A stretch of DNA of 46,837 bases, taken from positions 1-46,837 of IMG/VR virus record IMGVR_UViG_3300027833_000080; one strand, given 5' to 3'. Made by a program: the position numbers and the translations under genes. This DNA comes from a virus. Position 1 is the stretch's first letter; every line of letters begins with the position of its first letter. Under the pieces are notes generated by a model that did no database searches, was not told the origin of the DNA, and worked only from the letters and a program-made list of their open reading frames with translations. Below, one piece after another: positions 17,798-26,534 of this stretch.

Positions 17798-20700
17798 GCG
17801 CAGAAGATGGAAAAATCTCCGATGACCAGTTAGAGGATCTCATAAACATAGCTAAATCTTTAGCTCCAAATGAAGAACACAGAAATATGTGGGATGAAGC
17901 CTTGAAAATCACGGCAGCTGGTGGTGCTGTCGGCGCTGTTGGTTTTTTATTACTTACAGTGATGACTGGAGGTACATTCGGAGTTGCGACAGGTGTTGTG
18001 ATGGGATTAATTGGCGTCGCTTCTCTATTGGCGTCTCAGTTCTTTGATTTCGACACAGAAAAATTTATGTACGGTGGAAAGTCAACATTTATTAACAAAA
18101 CGTTTTATGAACTTATATCTGCATTTCTTGCATCGTCAGAAAATGCGACTGGTAAAGACTACAATACAGCGATGAATATCATTAACGCAGCTGAAGCATA
18201 CATAAATAACGATAGCATGTTGTACACAGAAGATGGAACTGCCTTTATTCCATTCCAGCCTGGGACTAATTTAACAACAATAATTAAAACAATAGAGGAC
18301 CATGAGGTTGGTGAAGAAGATTTCAGCTATTATATGGTGGCACTAGGGCTTGAACTTTCTAGAAAAAATAAGAAAATAGCATACGTTCAAGTGGACGGGG
18401 ACTTCAGCTGGGAAAATGTCACAGATGCCAGTGATGTCACTGGTTTTACAACAGGGGAGGCGACGATACGGACCAGTGAAGATCAGAGAAGAATGGTAGC
18501 GGAAAAAGTTGTGGATGTTGTTGAAAGTGGGAAACTTTCAAAACTATCGGATAAAAATCTAATATCAACAATTGTTCAAAATGGTTACGGTTGGTCTGAA
18601 TATAACGAAATGCTAGCAACAAGAGCAACAGCTTATTGGGCAGAGGTAGTGAATGAGCAGGGATCTAGGGATGTTGATCTAGGAGCGAATGCTGATGAGG
18701 ACAGGAAATATTACCTAGAGCCATCTATAGAAGGAGACTCAGTAAAGATTTCAAATGAAGCACTGAACGCGGCTTGGAAACTCATAAGCGAAGAGGAGCA
18801 ATTAGATGGAGTCTCCATCACCATCGCTGGAAGCCCGTCCGATGAAGCCACCGACTTGGGCAAAGTTTTTAAAAAAACCATAAATTTTCCAACCGATATG
18901 GCTAACGATAATGCGGAAATAGAAACGTTGGCAGCATTTGATGGATTTGTTGGAAAAAAAATATATTCTTACAACTTTAAAGTACTGACAGAATTTCGTT
19001 CTTTGATGGAAGCTCCTTTCTGGATAATGTTGGCAGGAGGGGCGAAAGGGGCCATCCTCTGGTCTGCTTTTCAGGATGATGCGAGCCCAGCAGAATATAT
19101 GAAGAATCTAGTTAAGATAACATATGTTGATACGCTTATCAAACTATTTGATGACGCGCTTGATGGAAATTTAGAGGACACCATTGGAGAATACTTCCAA
19201 GCTTCAATAAACAATGAAGAATATTTAGACGTCATCATATACCCTATCATAATTGATAAGGAAATCGTCAGACGAATTGAGTATTTTAAACAACTACTAA
19301 TATTGACTGAAGATGGTGACCTAACAGACCAAGAGCGAGACGAAGCAGAAAAGAAAGCTCTAGATGCATTTCTCGTTGGAGATTTTGCTGAAGATGCTAC
19401 GACTTTAGACAAGTCTGATATTGAGAATAGGAGAAAATATTTTAAACAATGTGCTTTGATGTTGAACATGCCAAAACTTCATTCGATATATCAAAATAAG
19501 ATAAAAGAAATTTATAAAAAAGACATACCTTATCACGGAAGATTCATAACCTTGCAATGTAGCTCTGTTGAGCAAGAAGCAATGCTATCCAGTCTTATAT
19601 CTTCAGAGAAAGAACAGCAATTATTCGAACTAGCTCCCTACAAGGTGACAACGCTTGTGCCAAAGATTCGACTCTTTAAGGTTTTCGGATCAGGAAAGAC
19701 CGAGAAAGAAGTAGAGTTCGTCTTTAATAGACAAGCTACCACAGATAGAGAGAAAGCAGGAGATTCGCCACAGACAAAATTTATGGAGACGAATTTCGAC
19801 AAGGGAACAGGTGTTGGAGTAAAAGAGTTTTCTTTTGAGTTCAATGGAACAAACCCTGCCGAAGCTAGGAATGATATTAAAGCCAACCTTACTCTTTATT
19901 TCCAGTCCTTTTCAGACTTCATCCGATACAGAAAGGGTCACAACGATGAACTCTACAGATATGTTGACTTGGTAATACAACCAACTCCCGACAAGGATAA
20001 TAAGGCAAACGGTATCTACATTAAGTCAGATAGACAATACGAGCCGCAGTTCTACAGAATTAGAGCAGAAGTTGGATACTACCTTCCAACGGAAAAGGAA
20101 GGCTTTACAAAAGATGAGATCGAAGCCATTAGGGTTTCAAACAAATCATTCTTTTTGAACATGGTTGACCATGATATCAGTTTTGGCAAAGATGGAACAG
20201 TCCAGATATCAATAAACTACAGGGCATATCTAGAGTCTTTATTGAAAAACCCTAGATTAGACGCTCTTGCCTCTCCAGGGTTAATCTTAAAGAGAGAGCA
20301 AAATGGAGCAGAACTAGCAAAACAATTGCAAAAGAAAGAGTGTACGTTGTGGCAACTCAAAGAGTTGCAAATATCGCTTGCAGCTCAAGAAGAACTAATT
20401 GTTAAGCAATCACTATCCTCTATTATTAAAAGATTGCGAAAAAGAAAGGTTGTTTACAACGCAAAGATTAGTGAGGGAAGTAAAAATTTCTTTCACAGCA
20501 ATGGTTATTTTAGAAAATGCGATTTGGAGACTACCAATATTACCGAGGCGACTGACGATTCTGCAGACATTAGATTGGTCCTAGGTACAGAGCTACCAGA
20601 AAACTCTGAAGACTTTAACTTCCTAGATACAGAAAATAGAAATATACAGTTTTTCTATTTTGGAGACCTCTTATATACCATACTTGATTGCGTATATTCC

Positions 20701-22263
20701 GAGAAAGGAATATATAGGCGAGATACTGGTTTTGAAAGAAGCTCTATCATACTAGGATCATTTGAGTTTGAGTCATTTCAAGAAAGTGAGTTTGGAAATA
20801 CACTATACAATATTGCAGATATCCCCATCTCGGTTGATTTTTTTTCACGATGGTTTGTCGACAACGTTGTGAGTCAAAAAACTACACGTAAAACATTTCC
20901 AGTTATGATGTTTATTCGCAACCTATCGAATCACCTCATAAAACCTTCATTGTTAGAGAACTGTGTGAATAGAAATGTTGAAAGTCGCCTAAGGTTTCAG
21001 ACTGCTCAAGTTTCTGCTTGGAGCCCAGGTGGTGGAAACCCACTCCTAGATTCATACTCCATGGAAGGAGATAAGGGCAGAAACAATATTGCCTTAAATA
21101 TTTCAAATCTTAGAGCAGGCAAGATATTACCACTAAAAGGTGGACCGGAAGTTGATGCAGAGTCCAAGTTTCAAGACTTCCACAATTTTATAGTCCTTAG
21201 TGCACTTGGATCAACATTAACTTATACGGGAACAGGAAAGTACTCAGAGGATATAAAAAATGGTCGGTTTCACATAAATATAGGCCAGAACTCTGGTCTT
21301 GTGAAGACTTTGTCAATAAGCAAATCAGACCAACAATATATCCGTGAAGCAAGATTTTTTCAAAATGGCATCGATGGCTTGTTACAACTATCGGCTGTAT
21401 ATAAAGCCACTATTGAAATGTTTGGAAATACAATGTTCTATCCCGGAATGGAATTCTTCTTCAATCCATTCGGTATCGGAGGTACTGAGCTTGGCTCTCC
21501 TACTAATAGAAAATCCGTTGCCAATAAACTCGGCTTTGGAGGATATCATACCATCACTTCAGTAAAGTCGACTATATCTGCGGGAAAATTCTCAACGACA
21601 ATTGTTGGGCAACAATACTATTCTGGTGATGGTAGTGGAAATCCAAACTTACCCAAGAAAGATGAAAGCGATACAAGGCCAATACTCATTGGAGACTATG
21701 TACCAGAAAACTCAACCGAACCCGGTGCCTATCAAAATTGTAAAAACGCTATACTGGAAGCACAAAGCGACAAGTTCCTAGAAGATGCCACTGGTGAGGA
21801 AGCGACAGTCACTTCTCCAACTGACAGTAGGGAGGCGATCCCCAGCGTGGAAGTTGCTTCATCGGATGATGTAGGCTTTGAGGAAGGAGATCCTGGGGTC
21901 GTAACCGTCGAACTTGATGAGTTTGTCGGACCGCCAAATGTATCCACAGTAGATGTTGATGAACCAAGAATAACACCTACAGAAACAACAACCGAGGAAG
22001 AGAGACAGGAAAAAGAAGAAGAAACCACTGTTACTGTTACACAAGAGGAAATAGATGCTGAGGAGAAGGCAACGAATGCGTACAATGGTCAATACTATAT
22101 GACCATAAAACTCAGCGACACGCAAATGAAGACACAAACCGTCAATGGCAAATACATTGAGACCAATCATGGTAATTTATATTTCATGCCGGAAATCGTA
22201 GGAGGAGCAACTAAATATGGAGAATCAATTTTAGTAGACGATGAAAGGAATATAGTAAAGTGA
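17794..22263 (+). CDS. Giant baseplate hub-like protein with hydrophobic N-terminal segment (1489 aa)
   Basis: The first 100 residues contain a hydrophobic block (about 38-82: AAGGAVGAVGFLLLTVMTGG then GVVMGLIGVASLLASQFF) that could form two membrane helices. The long middle part is charged and mixed alpha/beta. Near residues 1180-1285 come YKATIEMFGNTMFYPGMEFFFNP and GFGGYHTITSVKSTISAGKFSTTI, a pattern like the end of gpD/VgrG-type hub domains, where a beta-barrel receives the tube. A Thr/Glu/Val-rich low-complexity stretch follows (about 1325-1430), then a short C-terminal domain. It probably combines hub functions that T4 divides among gp27 and others. The stop overlaps the next start (GTGA). 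Confidence 0.6.
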   Translation: MSAEDGKISDDQLEDLINIAKSLAPNEEHRNMWDEALKITAAGGAVGAVGFLLLTVMTGGTFGVATGVVMGLIGVASLLASQFFDFDTEKFMYGGKSTFINKTFYELISAFLASSENATGKDYNTAMNIINAAEAYINNDSMLYTEDGTAFIPFQPGTNLTTIIKTIEDHEVGEEDFSYYMVALGLELSRKNKKIAYVQVDGDFSWENVTDASDVTGFTTGEATIRTSEDQRRMVAEKVVDVVESGKLSKLSDKNLISTIVQNGYGWSEYNEMLATRATAYWAEVVNEQGSRDVDLGANADEDRKYYLEPSIEGDSVKISNEALNAAWKLISEEEQLDGVSITIAGSPSDEATDLGKVFKKTINFPTDMANDNAEIETLAAFDGFVGKKIYSYNFKVLTEFRSLMEAPFWIMLAGGAKGAILWSAFQDDASPAEYMKNLVKITYVDTLIKLFDDALDGNLEDTIGEYFQASINNEEYLDVIIYPIIIDKEIVRRIEYFKQLLILTEDGDLTDQERDEAEKKALDAFLVGDFAEDATTLDKSDIENRRKYFKQCALMLNMPKLHSIYQNKIKEIYKKDIPYHGRFITLQCSSVEQEAMLSSLISSEKEQQLFELAPYKVTTLVPKIRLFKVFGSGKTEKEVEFVFNRQATTDREKAGDSPQTKFMETNFDKGTGVGVKEFSFEFNGTNPAEARNDIKANLTLYFQSFSDFIRYRKGHNDELYRYVDLVIQPTPDKDNKANGIYIKSDRQYEPQFYRIRAEVGYYLPTEKEGFTKDEIEAIRVSNKSFFLNMVDHDISFGKDGTVQISINYRAYLESLLKNPRLDALASPGLILKREQNGAELAKQLQKKECTLWQLKELQISLAAQEELIVKQSLSSIIKRLRKRKVVYNAKISEGSKNFFHSNGYFRKCDLETTNITEATDDSADIRLVLGTELPENSEDFNFLDTENRNIQFFYFGDLLYTILDCVYSEKGIYRRDTGFERSSIILGSFEFESFQESEFGNTLYNIADIPISVDFFSRWFVDNVVSQKTTRKTFPVMMFIRNLSNHLIKPSLLENCVNRNVESRLRFQTAQVSAWSPGGGNPLLDSYSMEGDKGRNNIALNISNLRAGKILPLKGGPEVDAESKFQDFHNFIVLSALGSTLTYTGTGKYSEDIKNGRFHINIGQNSGLVKTLSISKSDQQYIREARFFQNGIDGLLQLSAVYKATIEMFGNTMFYPGMEFFFNPFGIGGTELGSPTNRKSVANKLGFGGYHTITSVKSTISAGKFSTTIVGQQYYSGDGSGNPNLPKKDESDTRPILIGDYVPENSTEPGAYQNCKNAILEAQSDKFLEDATGEEATVTSPTDSREAIPSVEVASSDDVGFEEGDPGVVTVELDEFVGPPNVSTVDVDEPRITPTETTTEEERQEKEEETTVTVTQEEIDAEEKATNAYNGQYYMTIKLSDTQMKTQTVNGKYIETNHGNLYFMPEIVGGATKYGESILVDDERNIVK

Positions 22264-23429
22264 CAAAATTTAACGGAAATAACAGCTTAAAAACCAGTAG
22301 GTTAGCGTTCGAAAGAGCCAAATATAAGACAGAAGCGTTTGAAGAGTCAGACGTCCATGTTCAAGACTTTAATTTTGCAGAAAGAACTTTCTATGGGCGT
22401 GTTAATAGGCTTTTAGAACCAGTCATTGTCTCTGAGGAATTTCTAAAGCCAATATCTTCAACCGATCTTGAACCATCTAGCTTTAGAGCAATCAATTTCG
22501 TAGCAGATCAATATGCAGATATGGAACTACATTTTTCGAAAGCGTGTCGGATGGGCGTTATACCCATTGATGATCCAATACTGTCAAGTTTAAAGGTCAA
22601 GAGGGCATATGAAAATCCAGTGGAAATTTTCAAACAAACATCTAGAAAGCAAATGTATTCCATATTGGATAATTTTATTTCAACAAACAAGAAGAGAATT
22701 AACTCACTATCAGACTTCCTAACACTGTTCGTAAACTTTTACACATCGAATGATGTGTCGAAAACACTAGTGCTATCAGACTTTATGAAGTCGCAAGACT
22801 CTTCTCCATATGTAAGTGGCCTATGTATTGACATAGCAGGTTTAAGTTATTCTGATGATAGTCAAAAAGAAACACAGATGTTTAACTCACCAGCATTTAA
22901 ATACTATATGAACATAGCTAAACAATATGGCTTTTCAATACATCAGAATAATCCGGGTGTTCTGATATCAGACCTAGCATCACCAGTAACGAAAGAGTAT
23001 AGAAAGAAGTATAACTTAAGAACAGTACAATCAATATTTGATATTCAATATGAAAAAACTGTTTTTTATGATTTGAAACATTTAGAGGATCTACTAATAG
23101 ATACATACAATGCATATGTTAGCAATAATCCATACAATACATATTACAAATCATGTAATAGTAATACAGTATCTTCTATTACTATAATTAATAATTCATA
23201 TAGTATAGATTATAATTATATAATTAATATATATATAAATATGAAAAACTTTTTTGAGGGTTCACCATTATCCCCATCGGTACGAAACCAAGTTATTCAG
23301 ACTGCACAGAGTATCGGTAAGTACGATAAAGAAAAGACTTTACTTTACATCGAAGACCAATTCAAATCTCATTACAGCCAGAAAGACGGCTCACTAACTT
23401 ATTTTAGAAAAAGAATAAAGAATACTTGA
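22260..23429 (+). CDS. Unknown baseplate-region protein (389 aa)
   Basis: The start is GTG 22260, overlapping the hub stop codon (GTGA), so translation is coupled. The product is helical with many Tyr, Asn and Ser, no membrane segment and no motif I recognise. It is the last gene of the long late operon and is followed at once by an early-type promoter, so it marks the border between structural and replication genes. Bases 23150-23250 inside it are extremely AT-rich and encode a run of Asn/Ile/Tyr/Ser, unlike the rest of the gene. Possible roles are baseplate wedge or hub chaperone; function unassigned. Confidence 0.6.
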   Translation: MTKFNGNNSLKTSRLAFERAKYKTEAFEESDVHVQDFNFAERTFYGRVNRLLEPVIVSEEFLKPISSTDLEPSSFRAINFVADQYADMELHFSKACRMGVIPIDDPILSSLKVKRAYENPVEIFKQTSRKQMYSILDNFISTNKKRINSLSDFLTLFVNFYTSNDVSKTLVLSDFMKSQDSSPYVSGLCIDIAGLSYSDDSQKETQMFNSPAFKYYMNIAKQYGFSIHQNNPGVLISDLASPVTKEYRKKYNLRTVQSIFDIQYEKTVFYDLKHLEDLLIDTYNAYVSNNPYNTYYKSCNSNTVSSITIINNSYSIDYNYIINIYINMKNFFEGSPLSPSVRNQVIQTAQSIGKYDKEKTLLYIEDQFKSHYSQKDGSLTYFRKRIKNT

Positions 23430-23454
23430 CACACCTCCATTATTATGTTATCTT
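23426..23454 (+). promoter_or_regulatory. Early-type promoter for polymerase operon
   Basis: TTGACA (23426-23431), 17 bases, TATCTT (23449-23454) with TGT before the -10 box. It lies 50 bases before the polymerase ATG. It is one of nine sites in the window with identical spacing. Confidence 0.8.
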
Positions 23455-23503
23455 ATAGTATCAGCTATTAATACATTATAACATATTACGGAGGACACCG
23501 CAG

Positions 23504-24691
23504 ATGTTTTTTCAACTTTTAGACAACAAATTCGATTGTGCAGGAACTTACCTTGACGGACAGTTTATTTGGGACAAGATTCCAAATGGGCTTTCGAAGA
23601 CTTGGCGTTATTCAGATCATCTCTACGGCATGGACATTGATTATGCCCAATTGCTTGTGGCTGGTAAGCCGCTGAACGACGTTTGTCCACATCACCTATC
23701 TCAACGTTGGGAAGAGGCAGGCAAACTCCTTAAGAGCCATTATAAGGCGATTGGTACTTCACAAATTGACATTTCAGATGTTTGCTTTTACGATCTCATT
23801 CCTAAAAAGCATTTACGACATTACTTCGACACCAAGAACGAGATCACAAAATGGGTGTTTGATAATGTCGAGAAACCTCAACACTACACTTTACTAAAAC
23901 ATACACAAGCAGCCGTGAAGGAATTGGGGAAACATCCAGTGAACCTAAACTCGTTTGCTGTTTACGTCGCTGCTGCTGATGACCTGAAAGCAAAACAACT
24001 TTATGATCAGTTCGGTGACTCGAAACCATTTGTTGATTATGACATATTCGGAACCATCACAGGTCGAATGACAACAAAGAAGAACTCTTTCCCAATTCTA
24101 AATCTTAAAAAAGAACTTAAGAAACATGTCAGACCAAACAATGACGTATTTTTAGAGCTGGACTTCAATGCAGCGGAAGTGAGAACAATGTTGGCACTAC
24201 AGAATCACATTCAACCCGAGGAGGACATTCATGAATGGAACATTAAAAACATTTTTAAACAAGAACTTGGCCGAGAAGAAGCTAAAACAAAATTATTTGC
24301 TTGGCTCTACAACTCCGAATCCAAAACTATCCAATCAGATTTCTACGATAGGCAAAGCCTCTTGGAAGAACATTATGACGGAGAAACGGTTCAAACCCCT
24401 TTCGGTAGACAAATCGCTTGTCCCCTTCGCAAGGCACTCAACTATCTACTCCAATCAACTTCCAGTGACAACACCCTTGACAGATTTTGCAAAATTTCTA
24501 ACTTTCTTAGGGCAACGAGATCCCATGTTGCTTTCGTTGTTCATGATAGCGTTGTCATCGACCTACACAAAGATGACAGGCGCCTAATCCCGGAACTTGT
24601 TGAGATGTTTAGTGATACCAAACTAGGTAGATTTAAGACCAATTGTTCTCTGGGCAAGAATCTTGGTGATATGAGGAGTTTCGCATGGTAG
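23504..24691 (+). CDS. Compact family A DNA polymerase (395 aa)
   Basis: Family A motifs are all in place. Motif A is LELDFNAAEVR (catalytic Asp220). Motif B is R257-x3-K261-x7-Y269, matching R754/K758/Y766 of Pol I, with Asn instead of Gly after the Tyr. TPFGRQ and LLQSTSSD correspond to the TxFGR and QGSAAD segments, and motif C is H347-D348-S349, with Ser replacing the usual Glu. TGRMTTKKNSFPILNL matches TGRLSS....LQN. At 395 residues there is no room for a full 3'-5' exonuclease domain, and the fingers are short. T4 relatives normally use a family B polymerase (gp43), which is not in this window. GGAGGACACCGCAG precedes the ATG. Loss of the motif C Glu may lower activity or change its use. 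Confidence 0.82.
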   Translation: MFFQLLDNKFDCAGTYLDGQFIWDKIPNGLSKTWRYSDHLYGMDIDYAQLLVAGKPLNDVCPHHLSQRWEEAGKLLKSHYKAIGTSQIDISDVCFYDLIPKKHLRHYFDTKNEITKWVFDNVEKPQHYTLLKHTQAAVKELGKHPVNLNSFAVYVAAADDLKAKQLYDQFGDSKPFVDYDIFGTITGRMTTKKNSFPILNLKKELKKHVRPNNDVFLELDFNAAEVRTMLALQNHIQPEEDIHEWNIKNIFKQELGREEAKTKLFAWLYNSESKTIQSDFYDRQSLLEEHYDGETVQTPFGRQIACPLRKALNYLLQSTSSDNTLDRFCKISNFLRATRSHVAFVVHDSVVIDLHKDDRRLIPELVEMFSDTKLGRFKTNCSLGKNLGDMRSFAW

Positions 24692-24888
24692 GAGATCTTG
24701 TGGTTTTGACAAACTGTTTGACAACTGGGTATAAAAATGAAGAAATTGGACTGGTTGTGAAAACTGAGCGAGTCGGCCAACTATTTACTCTATATTGGAT
24801 CATCATGTCCGATGGTGTTGAGGTCCCATTTTGGGACAGTGAATTTGAGGTGCTTGATGAAGGCAGGAGATCTAATAATAATAGTTGA
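24685..24888 (+). CDS. Small GDL-type protein, likely SH3-like barrel (67 aa)
   Basis: The ATG overlaps the end of the polymerase gene, and GGTGATATGAGGAG upstream supplies a ribosome binding site. The sequence begins VGDLVVLTN, then IGLVVKTER and a hydrophobic strand FTLYWIIM, a strand pattern seen in small KOW/SH3-like barrels. Three further genes in the window share the same opening. No function is known. It overlaps the next gene by 32 bases. Confidence 0.6.
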   Translation: MVGDLVVLTNCLTTGYKNEEIGLVVKTERVGQLFTLYWIIMSDGVEVPFWDSEFEVLDEGRRSNNNS

Positions 24889-25075
24889 GTCACTACCTGA
24901 CTGGTGTTGGTCAACATACACCACAGGCCACATAGGTTTGATTATAGATATGAGAGCAGCATCGGTGAATACTAGAGATCCAATTTATGAAATATTTTTC
25001 TTCCATAGCCAAGCTGTCCACCCGGTATTAATGAGTTTTATGAAATTGTTGAGCGAATTAGATGAAAAAAGGTGA
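24857..25075 (+). CDS. Small GDL-type protein, likely SH3-like barrel (72 aa)
   Basis: Start at ATG 24857; the frame is open further upstream but only inside the previous gene. It opens KAGDLIIIVES and continues IGLIIDMRA, the same plan as its neighbours on both sides. The C-terminal helix VLMSFMKLLSELDEKR overlaps the start of the next gene by 14 bases. The overlap chain indicates strict translational coupling. Function unknown. Confidence 0.55.
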   Translation: MKAGDLIIIVESLPDWCWSTYTTGHIGLIIDMRAASVNTRDPIYEIFFFHSQAVHPVLMSFMKLLSELDEKR

Positions 25076-25268
25076 CCTAATAACAATTAGCAACAGTCCA
25101 TGGAACACAAGGTCATTGTTTGGATATAAAAATGGAGATCTCGCAATTGTTTTGGAGATTTTTCCTTATCCAAACCAAATCAGCCTACCGTCAGTAAGAG
25201 TTTTTATCTTCCCCTCTGAAAAGATAGTTACAATTCCAACATTATATGTTAAAAAAGCAGGAGAGTGA
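25062..25268 (+). CDS. Small GDL-type protein, likely SH3-like barrel (68 aa)
   Basis: It opens KKGDLITISNSPW, then NGDLAIVLEIFPY and VRVFIFPSEKIV, again the strand pattern of a small barrel. It is the third of three consecutive overlapping genes with this opening. The stop codon ends 1 base before the start of the FtsZ-like gene, so all four form one translational unit with the polymerase. Function unknown. Confidence 0.55.
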   Translation: MKKGDLITISNSPWNTRSLFGYKNGDLAIVLEIFPYPNQISLPSVRVFIFPSEKIVTIPTLYVKKAGE

Positions 25269-25269
25269 A

Positions 25270-26076
25270 ATGATCTTAATAGGATTAGGAGAAGCAGGAA
25301 AAAACATCGTCAAGTTGTTCAAGCCTCACACAAAAAATTATAAAGTAATAATTCTTGACGAAAACGATGGTATTGATTCTCGAGAAACCGTCGAGGAATA
25401 TGACGAGCACCCAATTAAGATTAAGTCTAGGGGGCTCAAATCTCACTCTGAAGGCGTTTTGTTCCTGTGTGGGAGTGGTAAGGTTGCTGGAGCTTCTCTA
25501 CGTGTTCTAGAAGCATTTCCAACCCATCAAATGAGTGTTGTATATGTAGTTCCTGACTTGGAGTTTGCATCTAGAGAAGAGAAGATGAGACATCGCGTAC
25601 ATTTTAATGTATTGCAAGAATATGTGAGATCTGGAAAAGTAAAAGAAATGCTTATTTTGGATAATAAAATAATGACATCGTTAAATGGAGCAGGGCCGAT
25701 ATCAAACTATTACGAAAAAGTAAATTTCTTTATCTATTCAACCCTACAGAACATGTTCTATTGCACAAATGTGAAAGCGGACTTTGGTAGACTTCACGCA
25801 ACAAAAGATATTTCTAGAATCTCAACATTTGGTCTTGCCAAACTTCAAGAGGCTGAAGAGAAAATGCTTTTCCCACTTGACAACATTACTGAAACATGTT
25901 ATTATATGAATATAGAAGAAGAGGATTTGGATAATAATGAAACAGTCTTGCCAACATGTCAACAAATTGTTCGTGAAAACATTTCTAAGGAAAGAGAGTC
26001 GTCTTTTGCTATCTGGAGATCCTCTGAAGATAACTTTTATATTGCAAAACACCACACTCACTACATTCAGAACTAA
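25270..26076 (+). CDS. FtsZ/tubulin-like GTPase-fold protein (268 aa)
   Basis: ATG 25270 is chosen because CAGGAGAGTGAAA precedes it. The N-terminus ILIGLGEAGKNIVKLF followed by a KVIILDEND strand corresponds to the first loop and second strand of FtsZ. GVLFLCGSGKVAGASLRVLEAF (62-83, written in parts VLFLCGSGKVAGAS) aligns with the tubulin signature GGGTGTG region, though the glycine pattern is changed. SVVYVVPDLEFASREEKMRH and then LQEYV..VKEMLILDNKIM align with the TKPF.FEG..R and D.LI.IPND.LL segments of FtsZ. The GTP-binding loop is altered, so nucleotide binding is uncertain. It may interfere with host FtsZ or form a phage filament. It is shorter than FtsZ (about 320-380). Confidence 0.58.
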   Translation: MILIGLGEAGKNIVKLFKPHTKNYKVIILDENDGIDSRETVEEYDEHPIKIKSRGLKSHSEGVLFLCGSGKVAGASLRVLEAFPTHQMSVVYVVPDLEFASREEKMRHRVHFNVLQEYVRSGKVKEMLILDNKIMTSLNGAGPISNYYEKVNFFIYSTLQNMFYCTNVKADFGRLHATKDISRISTFGLAKLQEAEEKMLFPLDNITETCYYMNIEEEDLDNNETVLPTCQQIVRENISKERESSFAIWRSSEDNFYIAKHHTHYIQN

Positions 26077-26140
26077 TAACTATCGGTATGCTGCCACAGG
26101 TTTCGACCCATTTAATGTATAATGATATAACTCAGATATA

Positions 26141-26174
26141 TTTATAAATGAAACGTAATGTTTCATTTTATAAA
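26141..26174 (+). repeat. AT-rich inverted repeat / hairpin
   Basis: TTTATAAATGAAAC, loop GTAAT, GTTTCATTTTATAAA: 14-bp arms with one bulged A. It lies between the FtsZ-like gene and the 26191 gene and may be an mRNA-processing or weak termination structure. No T tract follows. Confidence 0.6.
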
Positions 26175-26190
26175 GACTGGAGGAAATGTC

Positions 26191-26370
26191 ATGAATACGG
26201 ACAGAATAAAACAAGAGTTGGCGGAAATGTTAGATGCCGAAAGGCGAATGCTAGAAGCACTAGCTTCTGATGCGGGCAGCGAAAAAGAGCAAAAATATAT
26301 TTGTGAAAAAATGTTTGAAGTAGTAGAGTACATTATAACCCTTAAAGAATATTTGGAGAAAATAAGATGA
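26191..26370 (+). CDS. Small helical protein (59 aa)
   Basis: Start at ATG 26191 after GGAGGAAATGTC, an excellent ribosome binding site. The product is predicted to be two helices (IKQELAEMLDAERRMLEAL and KYICEKMFEVVEYIITLKEYL), charged and without a membrane segment, resembling small dimerising helical hairpins. It overlaps the next gene by 4 bases (ATGA). Function unknown. Confidence 0.55.
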   Translation: MNTDRIKQELAEMLDAERRMLEALASDAGSEKEQKYICEKMFEVVEYIITLKEYLEKIR

Positions 26371-26534
26371 TTAAAGTAGCAGACTTGGTTTATCATGAGC
26401 GCACAAGATTGACAGGACAAGTAGTGAAAATAAGACATGACTTGGTGACAATAGTTTTTGTTACCGGAGATAAGGTCGAAAAAAAAATAAAAGACATTTT
26501 TTATGTCGAAAACCAATGGAGAATGAATGACTGA
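26367..26534 (+). CDS. Small KOW/SH3-like protein (55 aa)
   Basis: Start at ATG 26367, overlapping the previous stop. The product begins IKVADLVYHERTRLTGQVVKI and continues DLVTIVFVTGDK, the classic KOW-like order of a turn, a GxVVKI strand and a second strand. It overlaps the next gene by 8 bases. It belongs with the other tiny barrel-like proteins of this operon. Function unknown. Confidence 0.55.
   Translation: MIKVADLVYHERTRLTGQVVKIRHDLVTIVFVTGDKVEKKIKDIFYVENQWRMND

Noticed and set aside
26101-26150. TATAAATG as a T4-type late promoter, and TGTATAAT as a sigma-70 promoter
   Set aside because: No TTGACA at 17 bases, and the motif differs from the ACTATTTA set; more likely part of the AT-rich hairpin.
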